DNA from: Bacillota bacterium
GTDB taxonomy: Bacteria; Bacillota; Clostridia; Lachnospirales; Lachnospiraceae
DNA: 64,000 nucleotides
Assembly (NCBI GenBank): GCA_023415055.1
Contig: JAEZLZ010000020.1
Coordinates: 1-64,000, forward strand
Direction of reading: 5' to 3'
Shown here: positions 18,668 to 26,920 of the stretch, piece by piece
Position numbering within the stretch: the stretch's first letter is position 1
Layout: each line of letters starts with the position of its first letter
Translations under genes and position numbers: made by a program
Notes under the pieces: model-generated
The model's input: the letters and a program-made list of their open reading frames with translations, nothing else
Databases searched by the model: none
Told to the model about the DNA's origin: nothing

Positions 18668-18708
18668 CATGACAATAGAAAGTTCGCGAAGCGTACTTTC
18701 TATCGTTT
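18661..18708 (+). repeat. 48-bp dispersed hairpin repeat, copy 1
   Basis: This 48-base stretch recurs at 39020-39067 with a single mismatch. Its core is a hairpin, ATAGAAAGT / ACTTTCTAT, closed further by CGC-GAA-GCG. It begins inside the U-tract of the mntP leader terminator and ends just before the mntP ribosome site. Confidence 0.85.
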
Positions 18709-18731
18709 ATGCCATAGGAAAGGGAAAGAAT

Positions 18732-19304
18732 ATGGATCTAATAACACTAGTCTTACTCGCTCTTGGATTGTCTGCAGATGCCTTTGCTGTTGCAGTGACG
18801 GACGGGTTGTGCAGCGATAAAGTCACCAGAAGGAATGCGGTGTTAACTGCCTTTACCTTCGGGTTCTTTCAGGCTTTGATGCCGACACTTGGTTTTTTCT
18901 TAGGTAAAACTTTCTCCGACATTGTCTGCCGTTATCAGCATTGGATTGCTCTTCTGCTGCTTGGTGCAATCGGTGCTAATATGTTGGCTGATACCTATAA
19001 GGAATGGAAAAGCAATGCGCTTGTCTGTACTAATCATAATATATTCAGGGCAAAAAATCTGATTCCACAGGGAATTGCAACAAGCATTGATGCTTTCGCT
19101 GCCGGAGTAAGCATTGCCGTATTGAATATCAATGTTTTTTCTGCTGCCCTTATGATCGGTATCATCACTTTTGTTTTATGTATCATCGGTGTATATATCG
19201 GTAAGAAATTTGGTTCCATGTTAGAACTTCGTGTAAAGCTACTTGGAGGTATCGTCATAATATTGATAGGTGTGAAAATTTTCGTTGAGAATCAATTTAT
19301 CTAG
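18732..19304 (+). CDS. mntP: Manganese efflux pump MntP
   Basis: 190 residues, six membrane segments. MDLITLVLLALGLSADAFAVAV and the repeat IPQGIATSIDAFAAGVSIAVL carry the paired acidic residues (SADAF, SIDAF) of the MntP/DUF204 family, which exports Mn2+. An upstream in-frame ATG at 18669 lies within the hairpin repeat and has no ribosome site; the ATG at 18732 follows GGAAAGGGAAAG. The leader has a likely Mn riboswitch and terminator, consistent with induction by excess manganese. Confidence 0.93.
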   Translation: MDLITLVLLALGLSADAFAVAVTDGLCSDKVTRRNAVLTAFTFGFFQALMPTLGFFLGKTFSDIVCRYQHWIALLLLGAIGANMLADTYKEWKSNALVCTNHNIFRAKNLIPQGIATSIDAFAAGVSIAVLNINVFSAALMIGIITFVLCIIGVYIGKKFGSMLELRVKLLGGIVIILIGVKIFVENQFI

Positions 19305-19354
19305 AACGACACGGACAACACGAAATCAATCCTGCGAAACCTTAATAGGAAGGC

Positions 19355-19383
19355 TTGATAATTACCATAATATGATAGATAAT
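19355..19383 (+). promoter_or_regulatory. Promoter of the GNAT-epimerase-HAD operon
   Basis: TTGATA and GATAAT are 17 bases apart, ending about 40 bases before the GNAT start. Confidence 0.5.
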
Positions 19384-19424
19384 AGAGATGGAAATGTGTC
19401 TTACAAGACGAGAGGAGAATTTAG

Positions 19425-20051
19425 ATGAGTTATGAAGCATGCTTTGAAAAGCTTCCCGTACTTACCACCAGCCGGTTAATTCTTCGCCAGATTACCGATA
19501 GTCCATCCGATGGAAGGGATAGTCTGGAGTTTATCAATGATTATAGTGTATACCGTTTTTGGGGTATCTATGATGAGTCAAAGGATACGAACGGCCGACG
19601 GCGCCCCAAGAAGAAGATTAAGCTGGACTATCATTATAATGCAACCATGAAGGAATATCGTTCCGGCCGTGAGCTTACCTGGCTGTTGGAGCAAAAGGAT
19701 ACTCATAAGGTAATCGGTGAGATCGTATTATATGATTTCCGGCTGAAGCGTCAGGCAGATATTGGGTATCGTATCAATAAAGATTATTGGGGTCAAGGCT
19801 TCGCTCCGGAAGCAGGGCAGGCTATGCTTAAGGTAGCCTTTGATTATTTGGGACTAACCAGAATACAGCTTCGCTGCTTTGCGGACAACCATGGTTCCAT
19901 CCGAGTTGCGAATAAACTTGGTTTCACACAAGAAGGTTTCATTAAGCAAGGAGCCATTCTGAATGTTATGACAAATTACTATATCTTCGGTTTGTTGAAA
20001 GAGGATTATGATAAACGAACCGATAAGAATAGTGTGATCATTCAGCCATAG
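19425..20051 (+). CDS. GNAT acetyltransferase (RimJ/RimL-like)
   Basis: 208 residues. Opens with LPVLTTSRLILRQIT, the usual start of RimJ/RimL-type enzymes, and has the acetyl-CoA loop GYRINKDYWGQGFAPEAGQAM near 125 followed by RCFADNHGSIRVANKLGF. These acetylate ribosomal protein N-termini or small amines; the target here is not known. An insertion rich in Arg and Lys (GRRRPKKKIKLDYHY, near 62) is unusual. It leads a likely operon with an epimerase-like gene 54 bases downstream. AGAGGAG precedes the ATG. Confidence 0.88.
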   Translation: MSYEACFEKLPVLTTSRLILRQITDSPSDGRDSLEFINDYSVYRFWGIYDESKDTNGRRRPKKKIKLDYHYNATMKEYRSGRELTWLLEQKDTHKVIGEIVLYDFRLKRQADIGYRINKDYWGQGFAPEAGQAMLKVAFDYLGLTRIQLRCFADNHGSIRVANKLGFTQEGFIKQGAILNVMTNYYIFGLLKEDYDKRTDKNSVIIQP

Positions 20052-20105
20052 TTATGGTATATACGAAAAAAAAGAATCGTGTAGATAAGTAAAAGGAGGT
20101 ATCAT

Positions 20106-21128
20106 ATGAAAGCACTGTTTATCGGAGGAACCGGAAGAATCAGTACTGCTATTACACAACTGGCACCAAGCTGCGGTTTCGATTTGTATCTTTTAAACCG
20201 CGGTAACCGCTCAGAGCTAGTACCGGAAGGTGTAAAGATCATAGAAGCGGATATTAATAACGAAGATGATGTAAAAGAAAAGCTTAAGAATATGACCTTT
20301 GATGTAGTGGCACAATTCATCGCCTATGATACAGAAGCTTTGAGACGTGATGTAAGACTATTTGCCGGAAAGACAAAACAGTATATCTTCATTAGCTCCG
20401 CTTCCGCTTATCAAAAGCCGCTTTCCAGTCCATTGATTACGGAAAGCACACCATTAAGCAATCCGTACTGGGAATACTCCAGAAAGAAAATCGCCTGTGA
20501 AGAGTATCTGATGGAAGAATATCGAAAGAACGGCTTCCCGATTACCATCGTTCGTCCCAGCCATACTTACGGCGACTTTGACGTTCCGCTCTCTATCCAT
20601 GGTAAAAATGGCAGCTATAGTATCATTAATCGAATGAAGCAGGGCAAAAAAGTTCTTGTTCCCGGAGACGGAAGTTCCCTCTGGACAGCGACTCACAATA
20701 CTGATTTTGCGAAAGCCTTCGTAGGTCTCATGGGTAATATTCACGCAATTGGGGAAGCGGTTCATATCACCTCGGATGAAAGCCTGACCTGGAATCAGAT
20801 ATACGAAATCATTGGCAGCACACTTGGTGTTAAGCCAAATTTAATTCATATCCCAACTGATACCATCGTGAAAGCGGACCCGGAGCATATCGGAGGATTG
20901 CTTGGTGATAAATCGAATACCGTAATTTTTGATAATACCAAAATAAAACGACTTGTTCCTGGCTTTACAGCGACAGTACGTTTTGATCAGGGAATCAAAA
21001 TGACTCTTGATTATATTGAAAATCATCCTGCATTGCAGAAAATGGATCCGGAATTTGATGCCTGGACCGACCGGCTAATTGAAAGATATGAGGAGATGGA
21101 AAGAAAACTGGAAGGGATAAGGTATTAA
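20106..21128 (+). CDS. NAD(P)-dependent epimerase/dehydratase family protein
   Basis: 340 residues of the extended short-chain dehydrogenase fold. The Rossmann loop is FIGGTGRIS at 6-14; ISSASAYQ and a YSRKKIACEEYL segment carry the Tyr-x-x-x-Lys pair. It resembles the CSP41/atypical SDR branch more than classical sugar epimerases. The substrate is unknown. An excellent AAAGGAGG precedes ATG; the next gene starts 1 base after the stop, indicating translational coupling. Confidence 0.87.
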   Translation: MKALFIGGTGRISTAITQLAPSCGFDLYLLNRGNRSELVPEGVKIIEADINNEDDVKEKLKNMTFDVVAQFIAYDTEALRRDVRLFAGKTKQYIFISSASAYQKPLSSPLITESTPLSNPYWEYSRKKIACEEYLMEEYRKNGFPITIVRPSHTYGDFDVPLSIHGKNGSYSIINRMKQGKKVLVPGDGSSLWTATHNTDFAKAFVGLMGNIHAIGEAVHITSDESLTWNQIYEIIGSTLGVKPNLIHIPTDTIVKADPEHIGGLLGDKSNTVIFDNTKIKRLVPGFTATVRFDQGIKMTLDYIENHPALQKMDPEFDAWTDRLIERYEEMERKLEGIRY

Positions 21129-21129
21129 C

Positions 21130-21966
21130 ATGAAAACATTATATATTTCTGATCTGGACGGTACTCTTTTGCAACCAAATGTCACGCTATCAGGCAACAC
21201 AGTCAAAATCCTGAATCAGCTCATCGGCAAAGGAATGCTCTTCAGTGTGGCAACCGCCAGATCAATTGCCTCAGTAAAACCGATACTTCAAGAAGTTAAT
21301 GTCACGGTTCCAGTGATTTTGATGAACGGAGTATGTATCTATGATCTAAAGAAAGAGGAATACATCAAGGTAGAGACGCTGCCGCAAAGCAGTATCCTTA
21401 AGCTGATGGAGGTTATACGTGAATTTAACCTAAAGGGCTTTGCCTATACCATTAAAAACGGTGTCATGTCCACTTATTATGAGGACCTGGATTCTCCCGC
21501 TCTGAGATCCTTCTATCAGGAACGGGTTGACTTGTATCAGAAGCGTTTCACTCAGATCGATGATTTTACGTTATTATCCGATGAGCCATTAATCTATTTT
21601 TCATTACTCGACCACTATGAAAAGTTAGAGCATATTTATAACAAGGTAAAAGCGATTCCCGATCTGAACTGTGTCTTCTACAAGGATAACTACTCTCCTG
21701 ATCTGTGGTATCTGGAAACCTATCATAAGACCGCTTCCAAATATCATGGAGTGCAATTTCTTCGCTCCTATCTTAATCTGGACAAAGTCGTATGCTTTGG
21801 AGATAACCGCAATGATTTCCCGCTTTTTGAAGCAAGTGATCACCGTATCGCAGTTAAGAATGCTGTTCCGGATCTTTTAACAAAGGCCGATCAAGTGATC
21901 GGTTCCAATGCCGAGGATGGTGTGGCAGTCTGGCTGAAGAATCAGATCGGAACAGAAAACAATTAA
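21130..21966 (+). CDS. Cof-type HAD-superfamily hydrolase
   Basis: 278 residues. Motif I is ISDLDGTLLQPNVTLS at the start, motif II in ATARS, and the late motifs K and FGDNRNDFPLF with DD-like metal ligands near 222. The large C2B cap places it with Cof/YidA phosphatases acting on sugar phosphates or flavin/pyridoxal nucleotides. It is coupled to the epimerase gene. Its stop overlaps the stop of the converging HAD gene by four bases (TTAA shared). Confidence 0.92.
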   Translation: MKTLYISDLDGTLLQPNVTLSGNTVKILNQLIGKGMLFSVATARSIASVKPILQEVNVTVPVILMNGVCIYDLKKEEYIKVETLPQSSILKLMEVIREFNLKGFAYTIKNGVMSTYYEDLDSPALRSFYQERVDLYQKRFTQIDDFTLLSDEPLIYFSLLDHYEKLEHIYNKVKAIPDLNCVFYKDNYSPDLWYLETYHKTASKYHGVQFLRSYLNLDKVVCFGDNRNDFPLFEASDHRIAVKNAVPDLLTKADQVIGSNAEDGVAVWLKNQIGTENN

Positions 21967-22628
21967 AAATAATTTAGTATATCCTTTAGTTGCTTCACTC
22001 GAATCCCGTCGTACTCTTCATGCTCCTTAGGATTAGTATTAATCCAGATTGGTAAGAGTTCTGCACCTGCTGCACCGACGATATCATTCGGATAATAATC
22101 ACCGATATAGGCTGCTTCCTGCGGTGTCACCCCAAGATGCTCGCAGGACAGCCAAAAGATTCTGGCATCCGGTTTTTCAAACCGCTCTTCTCCGGATACA
22201 ATAATATCATCAAAATAGTCCTCAATGTTAACTGCTTTGATCTTATCCCTCTGTACTGAGGAATATCCATTGGTGATAATGCCAAGCTTGTATCTTCCTC
22301 TGACTGCCTCCAGCACCTCCCTGACATCAGGATAGGAGGTAGTCAGCGAACCGAATACCTTGTTCCGCTCAGCAATAAATTCCTCTACTGAATGGGGCAG
22401 CTTCCAATATTGACTTAGTTTGGGTATGAATTTCTGCAGGCCACCATATCCGTTGGCATCGATCTCAATCATCCGATTGATTAATTCTTCCCTTGTTCCT
22501 ATATAGGGGTATTCCTCCCCGTATCGGTCGATCAGATAGTCACATAATCGTAGGAATGCTTTCTTTCGATCTACGAGAGTACCATCGACATCAAAAATCA
22601 GAGCCTTTATCTTTTCCAAACTATCCAT
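21963..22628 (-). CDS. HAD hydrolase (YjjG-like)
   Basis: 221 residues. FDVDGTLVDRKKAF is motif I, ITNGYSSVQRDKI motif II, FEKPDARIFWLSCEHLG motif III and YIGDYYPNDIVGAAGAE motif IV. The C1-type cap and length match YjjG-like nucleotidases or haloacid-dehalogenase-like phosphatases. It converges on the Cof-type gene and has its own promoter. Confidence 0.9.
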   Translation of the reverse strand: MDSLEKIKALIFDVDGTLVDRKKAFLRLCDYLIDRYGEEYPYIGTREELINRMIEIDANGYGGLQKFIPKLSQYWKLPHSVEEFIAERNKVFGSLTTSYPDVREVLEAVRGRYKLGIITNGYSSVQRDKIKAVNIEDYFDDIIVSGEERFEKPDARIFWLSCEHLGVTPQEAAYIGDYYPNDIVGAAGAELLPIWINTNPKEHEEYDGIRVKQLKDILNYF

Positions 22629-22670
22629 CCTCCTGAACTCACTTGTCTATTGTGGTTACTTCAGTATTGT

Positions 22671-22699
22671 ATTATATTATATTAATCAGACGTATACAA
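22671..22699 (-). promoter_or_regulatory. Promoter of the YjjG-like gene
   Basis: On the minus strand TTGTAT and TATAAT are 17 bases apart, ending about 45 bases before the start. Confidence 0.55.
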
Positions 22700-22794
22700 G
22701 CAGTTTCCTGTACTTTGACAGCTTAACATGAATTGATTCGAATAGAATTACAAAGAATAAAAATATGGTTGATCTAACGGAAGGAGTATTCAAA

Positions 22795-23643
22795 ATGGAC
22801 AACATACAAGATTGTTACGTACTCTCAAACGGGATAAAAATCCCCTGTGTAGGCTTCGGAACCTGGCAGCTGCCCAAAGATGATACTACAGCAGATATCG
22901 TAAAAACCGCGATTGATTGCGGGTATCGACATATTGATACTGCTTTTGCTTATCAGAATGAAAAGTTCGTTGGAAAGGGAATTCGGGAATGTGGTTTGAA
23001 ACGAAGTGAACTGTTCGTGACCAGTAAGCTTGATAATCCGGATCACGGTTACGAAAAGACCTTAAAAGGTTTTCAAATGACGATGGATAATCTCGGGATT
23101 GATTATTTGGATTTATATCTTATTCATTGGCCAATCCCCATTTCATACCGGGATTGTTGGAAGGAAGTCAACGAAGGAACCTGGCGTGCTTTTGAGGAGC
23201 TGTATCAGGAGGGTAAGATTAAGGCAATCGGTGTTAGTAACTTTCTGGAGCATCATATCGATGCCTTACTAGAGACTGCGAAAACTGCTCCCATGGTAGA
23301 TCAGCTGGAACTGCACCCTCAATATACTCAACGTGAAGCAGTAAATTACTGCAAAGAAAAGAGAATCATTGTAGAAGCCTGGAGTCCACTGCTCAAGGGT
23401 CAGATGGATCATCCGGTATTAAAGAATATGGCAGCAAAATATAACAAAACTACTGCTCAGGTGTTGCTTCGATGGAGTATCCAGCATGGATTTTTGCCCT
23501 TGCCGAAGACCACTTCAAGAGAGCGTATGCTAGAGAATGCAGATATCTTTGACTTTGAGCTCACCACAGATGATATTGAAATTCTAAAATCCTTAGAAGC
23601 TTACGGTCTCACCGGACCACATCCGGATTCTATCCCATTCTAA
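22795..23643 (+). CDS. Aldo/keto reductase
   Basis: 282 residues, complete. The TIM-barrel family shows GFGTWQLP, DCGYRHIDTAFAYQNE with the catalytic Asp and Tyr, the Lys in FVTSKLDNPDHG, the His in LYLIHWP, and GVSNFLEHHI. NADPH is the usual cofactor; the substrate is likely an aldehyde or diketogulonate-type ketone, as in AKR5 members. The longest frame adds 10 residues, but AAGGAG fits the ATG at 22795. The gene stands alone and is followed by a very long hairpin. Confidence 0.93.
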   Translation: MDNIQDCYVLSNGIKIPCVGFGTWQLPKDDTTADIVKTAIDCGYRHIDTAFAYQNEKFVGKGIRECGLKRSELFVTSKLDNPDHGYEKTLKGFQMTMDNLGIDYLDLYLIHWPIPISYRDCWKEVNEGTWRAFEELYQEGKIKAIGVSNFLEHHIDALLETAKTAPMVDQLELHPQYTQREAVNYCKEKRIIVEAWSPLLKGQMDHPVLKNMAAKYNKTTAQVLLRWSIQHGFLPLPKTTSRERMLENADIFDFELTTDDIEILKSLEAYGLTGPHPDSIPF

Positions 23644-23696
23644 TGATAATAATATATTGGTATAGCTTGGTCGACAAAGAACATAGAATCATCGAA

Positions 23697-23797
23697 AAGA
23701 AGGATAACGTCATTTCTCATGCACTGATTAACGGGTTATTCACTGTTTTGTCAGAATCCCGTGAAATAGTACATGAAAAGATGACGTTATTCTTCTT
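23697..23797. repeat. 101-bp imperfect palindrome between convergent genes
   Basis: Outer arms of about 25 bases (23697-23721 and 23772-23797, sharing ATAACGTCAT/ATGACGTTAT) continue inward to ACGGG/CCCGT, so about 39 bases per side pair with few mismatches around a 22-base loop. It could be a bidirectional terminator or a MITE-like element. It falls in the 190-base gap between the reductase and a converging HAD gene, where a 71-codon frame is probably not coding. Confidence 0.7.
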
Positions 23798-23836
23798 TCA
23801 GTTACATAATATTTTGTTCTACCTACTATATTATAA

Positions 23837-24454
23837 TCAGATAAGTTCCTGTACCTGAATAATATGCTTGATGTTATAGTCTGCCATTCCACATGTGATT
23901 CCCGTCTCATCGAAGAAACACGATTTGATACCAGCATTCTTCGCAGATAAGATGTCAAGATCACGATCACCGATCATAATTGCCTCCTGTGGGGTCATAT
24001 GGTATTTCTCTACCAAGTGAAGGATTGCAGCCGGACTTGGCTTTCGTTCAAAGGAATGCTGCGAAGTAATACAATCGGTAAAGTATTCATAGATACAGTG
24101 CTTTTGCAAGAATGCGATGGCTGATATCCCACGATGCGTGAAAAGATAATTATATCGATGTGATTCTTTAATCTCCTGCAACAAATCCAATACTCCCGGA
24201 TATGGCTGGCACTCGGAAAGCTCCATCTCTCTTCGCACCTTCTCATATTCTTTAATAAAATCATCATCAATGCGATACTTGTCTGTATAATATCGTAATG
24301 CTTCGGAGATAGATATCTTCATTAATGAAATGATATCCTTCAAAGGCTCATTCACCCCAATATTCTGAAAGCACTGCAACAGCGCCTTACCCATCACCTC
24401 ATAAGTATCAAAAAGCGTTCCGTCAAAATCCCAAATAATATGTTTGTACATCAT
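23837..24454 (-). CDS. HAD hydrolase, phosphoglycolate-phosphatase-like
   Basis: 205 residues. IIWDFDGTLFDTYEVM is motif I, FTHRGIS motif II, ERKPSPAAILHLVEKY motif III, and MIGDRDLDILSAKNAGI motif IV. The helical cap and size fit the Gph/PGMB group of phosphatases or beta-phosphoglucomutases. Two adjacent ATGs are possible; the second is better spaced from GGAGG. Confidence 0.9.
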   Translation of the reverse strand: MMYKHIIWDFDGTLFDTYEVMGKALLQCFQNIGVNEPLKDIISLMKISISEALRYYTDKYRIDDDFIKEYEKVRREMELSECQPYPGVLDLLQEIKESHRYNYLFTHRGISAIAFLQKHCIYEYFTDCITSQHSFERKPSPAAILHLVEKYHMTPQEAIMIGDRDLDILSAKNAGIKSCFFDETGITCGMADYNIKHIIQVQELI

Positions 24455-24485
24455 GACCTCCTTCTAATTATCTCATTGTGAAGCC

Positions 24486-24523
24486 AAATCAAAAACCGGA
24501 TTCACATTTTGATCCTCCGGTTT
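24486..24523 (-). terminator. Terminator after the histidine phosphatase gene
   Basis: On the minus strand AAACCGGA and TCCGGTTT form an 8-bp stem followed by TTGATTT. It lies about 50 bases after the phosphatase stop. Confidence 0.65.
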
Positions 24524-24570
24524 GTTGTATCCATAATATTTTTCTTCAATTATCCATTGAAACTGCAATG

Positions 24571-25203
24571 TCAGTTCCAGTTCTTCCTGTGTAACCGGGA
24601 ATGACCTTCCAGGTGAGCATAATCATTAAAACGCTCCAAATAGAATCTGTCATACTGAGGATGATAGACTAACTGAGTGATTCCGGTATTCTCCAAAGAA
24701 ACACCGAATAAAAAACGTCTTGCTTGATTTTTCCCGAATAAAGCCGCCAACAAAACGCGTATCGTACCACCATGTGTTACTACTACAATATTTTGCTTAC
24801 CGCTCTGTACAATCTCCTGTATCACTGGCATCGCACGTTCATAAACCGAGGTACCATTTTCTCCGCCTGGATAAGGAACATCCTGTGTGAGCATCCTTTG
24901 CTCTGCTTTGAAATCAGCAAAATGTTCTTCAATATAGTTTTCCGTCTGACCTGTCAATAAGCCGAAGGATATCTCACAAAGCCCCTCCCGAATAATATGC
25001 GGGAGGCATAAGGCTTCATTCAGTATCTCTGCTGTTTGTGTCGCACGAACCAATTGACTTGAGTATAGGGCATCAATTGAATAACTTTGCAGACGATCAC
25101 GAAGCAATCCAGCCTGTAGCCGACCTTCCTCTGAAAGCTCAACATCTACATTGCATAGAGTACTGTTTTGTCTTCCGTGCCGAATAAGATATAAATTCAC
25201 CAT
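24571..25203 (-). CDS. Histidine phosphatase family protein (phosphoglycerate-mutase-like)
   Basis: 210 residues. LIRHGRQNSTL carries the catalytic RHG motif at 8-10; SSQLVRATQTAEIL, the acid near 82 in ISFGLLTGQ and the second His in VVTHGGTIRVLLA near 140 complete the site. Such enzymes act on phosphosugars, alpha-ribazole phosphate or phosphoserine; the target is not evident, and no cobalamin genes are nearby. It is 63 bases after asnA and may be co-transcribed. Confidence 0.9.
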   Translation of the reverse strand: MVNLYLIRHGRQNSTLCNVDVELSEEGRLQAGLLRDRLQSYSIDALYSSQLVRATQTAEILNEALCLPHIIREGLCEISFGLLTGQTENYIEEHFADFKAEQRMLTQDVPYPGGENGTSVYERAMPVIQEIVQSGKQNIVVVTHGGTIRVLLAALFGKNQARRFLFGVSLENTGITQLVYHPQYDRFYLERFNDYAHLEGHSRLHRKNWN

Positions 25204-25266
25204 TTCGCTTATCTCCGCCTTATTCCTTTAGGATGGTATAGCAAATTCTAACCTGTTGCATCTTAA

Positions 25267-26274
25267 TTACAGCAAATGAAGATTCTTACTCTCAGCCTCG
25301 TCGAGAACATTCTGAGGCCAGATTGAGGACTGTACTTCTCCAATGTGTGCTTTACGCAGATAGAACATACAGATTCTTGACTGACCGATGCCTCCGCCGA
25401 TTGTGTAAGGAAGCTCCTTATTAATCAAAGCCTTCTGGAAGGGTAATTCAGACCGTTCCATACAACCACTGATTTGAAGCTGACGAACCAAGGAATCCTC
25501 ATCTACACGAATACCCATAGAAGAAAGTTCCAATGCAATATCAAGAATGGGGTAATAAACAATAATATCACCATTCAACTGCCAGTCATCATAGTCGGGA
25601 GCTCTTCCATCATGACGCTCACCGGATTTTAAAGCTCCGCCGATCTGCATAATAAACACAGCACCTTTTTCACGTGCGATGACATTCTCACGTTCCTTTG
25701 CTGTAAGCTCCGGAAATCTGTCTTCTAATTCCTGTGATGAAATAAAGGTAATCTCCTCCGGCAGGATTTCTTTAATATAGTCATATTTTGATGCCATGTA
25801 GCTTTCTGTATTCTTAAGAGCAGCATAAACCTTACAAACCACTGCCTGAAGGGTATCCAGGTTTCTCTCGCTTTTATCGATAATTTTCTCCCAATCCCAC
25901 TGATCCACATAAATAGAGTGAATATTGTCCGTGTCTTCATCTCTGCGGATAGCACTCATATCTGTATAGAGGCCCTCGCCCTGTTGAAAACCGTATCTTT
26001 TTAATGCAAGTCTCTTCCATTTCGCTAAGGAATGTACGATTTCTACCTGAGCATCCTCCTGCTCCTTCACTCCAAAGCTAACCGGTCTTTCAATTCCATT
26101 CAGATTATCATTCAAACCTGTCTCGGGCTTAACAAAAAGCGGTGCGGAGACACGGGTTAGATTTAACTGTTTTGCTAATTCTCTCTCAAAAAAATCTTTA
26201 CAATACTTAATTCCGATCTCGGTTTCTTTGATATCGATATCTGCATTATACCCTTCCGGTATTATTAATCTCAT
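25267..26274 (-). CDS. asnA: Aspartate-ammonia ligase (asparagine synthetase A)
   Basis: 335 residues, the expected length for AsnA. Makes asparagine from aspartate, ammonia and ATP. Class II aminoacyl-tRNA-synthetase-like motifs are visible: RVSAPLFV, the LNGIERPV loop, AIRRDEDTDNIHSIYVDQWDWEK near 115, and the ATP-binding IGGGIGQSRICMFYL near 305. The ATG with AGGAGG at 26274 is chosen over an in-frame upstream codon. A consensus promoter with a palindrome at the likely transcription start lies directly upstream. Confidence 0.96.
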   Translation of the reverse strand: MRLIIPEGYNADIDIKETEIGIKYCKDFFERELAKQLNLTRVSAPLFVKPETGLNDNLNGIERPVSFGVKEQEDAQVEIVHSLAKWKRLALKRYGFQQGEGLYTDMSAIRRDEDTDNIHSIYVDQWDWEKIIDKSERNLDTLQAVVCKVYAALKNTESYMASKYDYIKEILPEEITFISSQELEDRFPELTAKERENVIAREKGAVFIMQIGGALKSGERHDGRAPDYDDWQLNGDIIVYYPILDIALELSSMGIRVDEDSLVRQLQISGCMERSELPFQKALINKELPYTIGGGIGQSRICMFYLRKAHIGEVQSSIWPQNVLDEAESKNLHLL

Positions 26275-26299
26275 GGTTATCCTCCTAATAAACTCGATC

Positions 26300-26313
26300 G
26301 TGCTATGTAGCAC
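26300..26313. promoter_or_regulatory. Palindrome at asnA transcription start, possible operator
   Basis: GTGCTA and TAGCAC are inverted around two bases, directly downstream of the asnA -10 box and so spanning the probable +1. The position suits a repressor site or the first hairpin of the transcript. Confidence 0.4.
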
Positions 26314-26342
26314 ATTTTACATTTTTATTCATACTTTGTCAA
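26314..26342 (-). promoter_or_regulatory. Promoter of asnA
   Basis: On the minus strand a perfect TTGACA and TAAAAT are separated by 17 bases, about 40 bases before the asnA start. Confidence 0.8.
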
Positions 26343-26379
26343 TGATTTGAATAAGAATACAATCTGGTCGAATCTGGTA

Positions 26380-26694
26380 CTATTGCTGCTTTTTTAATTC
26401 GTAAATATCGTTATAGATCATCATCATAATACGAAATGCTTCCTCACTAATGACTCCGATCTGGTGCGCATACTCTACAACAAAACAGGTATATGCAACA
26501 AACTTCAGATGCTGCAGCAATAGATCAAAACGCTCTGTATCATAATATTTCTTTACAATATTCCAGTTGTAATCACATAGCTCCTTTACAATTGCCTCTG
26601 GCTGCTGATTCATAATCTCAACCAGCTCATCCAGCTTAGATTCTATAAATAAACCCTTGAGTTCAAGATCTAATTGTCCAAGTTCTTCATTCAT
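26380..26694 (-). CDS. Small conserved-looking protein of unknown function
   Basis: 104 residues, mostly helical and acidic, with no signal or membrane segment. Recognisable features are a leucine-rich start (LGQLDLELKGLF), a repeated aromatic cluster (CDYNWNIVKKYYDTERFDLLLQHLKF) and an MMMIYNDIYELKK tail. I do not recognise the family. AAGGAGG lies 9 bases before ATG, and the coding frame is free of competing frames, so it looks real. It precedes asnA but the asnA promoter lies within the gap between them. Confidence 0.65.
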   Translation of the reverse strand: MNEELGQLDLELKGLFIESKLDELVEIMNQQPEAIVKELCDYNWNIVKKYYDTERFDLLLQHLKFVAYTCFVVEYAHQIGVISEEAFRIMMMIYNDIYELKKQQ

Positions 26695-26870
26695 CCTCCG
26701 ATACCTCCTTAAGAAAATCTATCTCTTCGCTTCTCCTATTTTATCACGGGCATTACTAAATGTCCAAAGAAAGTAGTATATAGAAAACCAACCTGGTTTC
26801 CGTAGTACGAATTACTTAAATCGTGCGCCCACCGGGAAGTGTGGTCCAGCTTCGCTTAACGCACCGCAAG

Positions 26871-26901
26871 CAAAAAGAAAGGGGCGACTGTGTCACCCCT
26901 T
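26871..26901 (-). terminator. Terminator of the repeat-linker lipoprotein gene
   Basis: On the minus strand AAGGGGTGAC pairs with GTCGCCCCTT, followed by TCTTTTTG. It lies about 20 bases after the lipoprotein stop. Confidence 0.8.
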
Positions 26902-26920
26902 ATATCCATCTTCTATTATA

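Noticed and set aside
18669..18731. Upstream ATG for mntP inside the hairpin repeat
   Set aside because: It would add 21 residues encoded by the repeat hairpin, lacks a ribosome site, and homologues start at the later Met.
23643..23858. 71-codon frame after the aldo/keto reductase
   Set aside because: It consists mostly of the long palindrome at 23697-23797 and starts on the reductase stop without a ribosome site.
26830..26870. GC-richer stretch resembling part of a tRNA
   Set aside because: No acceptor stem, anticodon loop or T-loop sequence could be assembled.
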